Below, in pieces: positions 63,973 to 64,000 of a DNA stretch of 64,000 bases. The position numbers and the translations under genes are program-made. The notes under the pieces are model-generated. The model was not told where the DNA came from, did no database searches, and was given only the letters and a program-made list of their open reading frames with translations. Every line of letters starts with the position of its first letter. The first letter of the stretch is position 1. The stretch comes from Casuarina equisetifolia (Eukaryota; Streptophyta; Magnoliopsida; Fagales; Casuarinaceae): positions 11,843,583-11,907,582 of the forward strand of contig CM052359.1 in assembly GCA_028551475.1 (NCBI GenBank). The letters run 5' to 3'.

Positions 63973-64000
63973 GTAATGGTTCAGTATAAATATTAATTTG

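Overview
The window is nuclear DNA from a flowering plant, almost certainly a eudicot. Genes are split by many GT-AG introns, and intergenic DNA is AT-rich with poly(A/T), GA/CT and CCA microsatellites. The proteins are plant- or plastid-specific: a plastid ClpR subunit, a RALF peptide, a lipid-droplet REF/SRPP protein, a heavy-metal isoprenylated protein, a respiratory burst oxidase, a group I formin and an ER BiP. The species cannot be fixed from the sequence.

Layout. Minus strand: an unrecognised, probably plastid-targeted protein (278-6109) whose 3.6 kb first intron holds two small same-family LTR elements in opposite orientation; CLPR3 (8274-12694, nine exons, 322 aa); an LDAP/SRPP-like protein (13567-14980, three exons, 250 aa); a RALF preprohormone (16939-17295, intronless, 118 aa); the 9-1-1 clamp subunit RAD9 (26484-32219, ten exons, 451 aa); a HIPP metal-binding protein (41760-43369, three exons, 370 aa); and an RBOHB-like NADPH oxidase (46646-51040, twelve exons, 886 aa). 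Plus strand: a group I formin resembling FH11 (55250-58496, four exons) and a BiP-type HSP70 (61757 to beyond the right edge). All exon models were built by hand from splice signals and reading phase, and each keeps one open frame.

Mobile DNA. A decayed Ty1/copia element with 247/246-bp LTRs (20219-26088) sits between RALF and RAD9, about 400 bp past the RAD9 stop. A second, more decayed copia element (34923-38548) lies between RAD9 and HIPP. A gypsy-like gag relic (about 59330-59710, minus) lies between the formin and BiP genes. None has an intact reading frame.

The genes are not an operon and serve unrelated pathways: plastid proteolysis, lipid droplets, apoplastic signalling, DNA-damage checkpoint, metal handling, ROS production, actin nucleation and ER folding. 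What links them is descent. From memory, the Arabidopsis counterparts fall in two short collinear runs, FH11-RAD9-RALFL22-LDAP3 (At3g05470-05500) and BIP3-RBOHB-CLPR3 (At1g09080-09130). Here the two runs are interleaved in one block, as expected if Arabidopsis lost alternate copies after genome duplication.

I did not find a clearly new biological system. The most unusual local structures are an inverted, diverged copy of the first exon of the leftmost gene placed head-to-head with it, the opposed pair of LTR elements in that gene's first intron, a tandem-repeat leader and LTR hairpins in the first copia element, and a diverged direct duplication inside a RAD9 intron.
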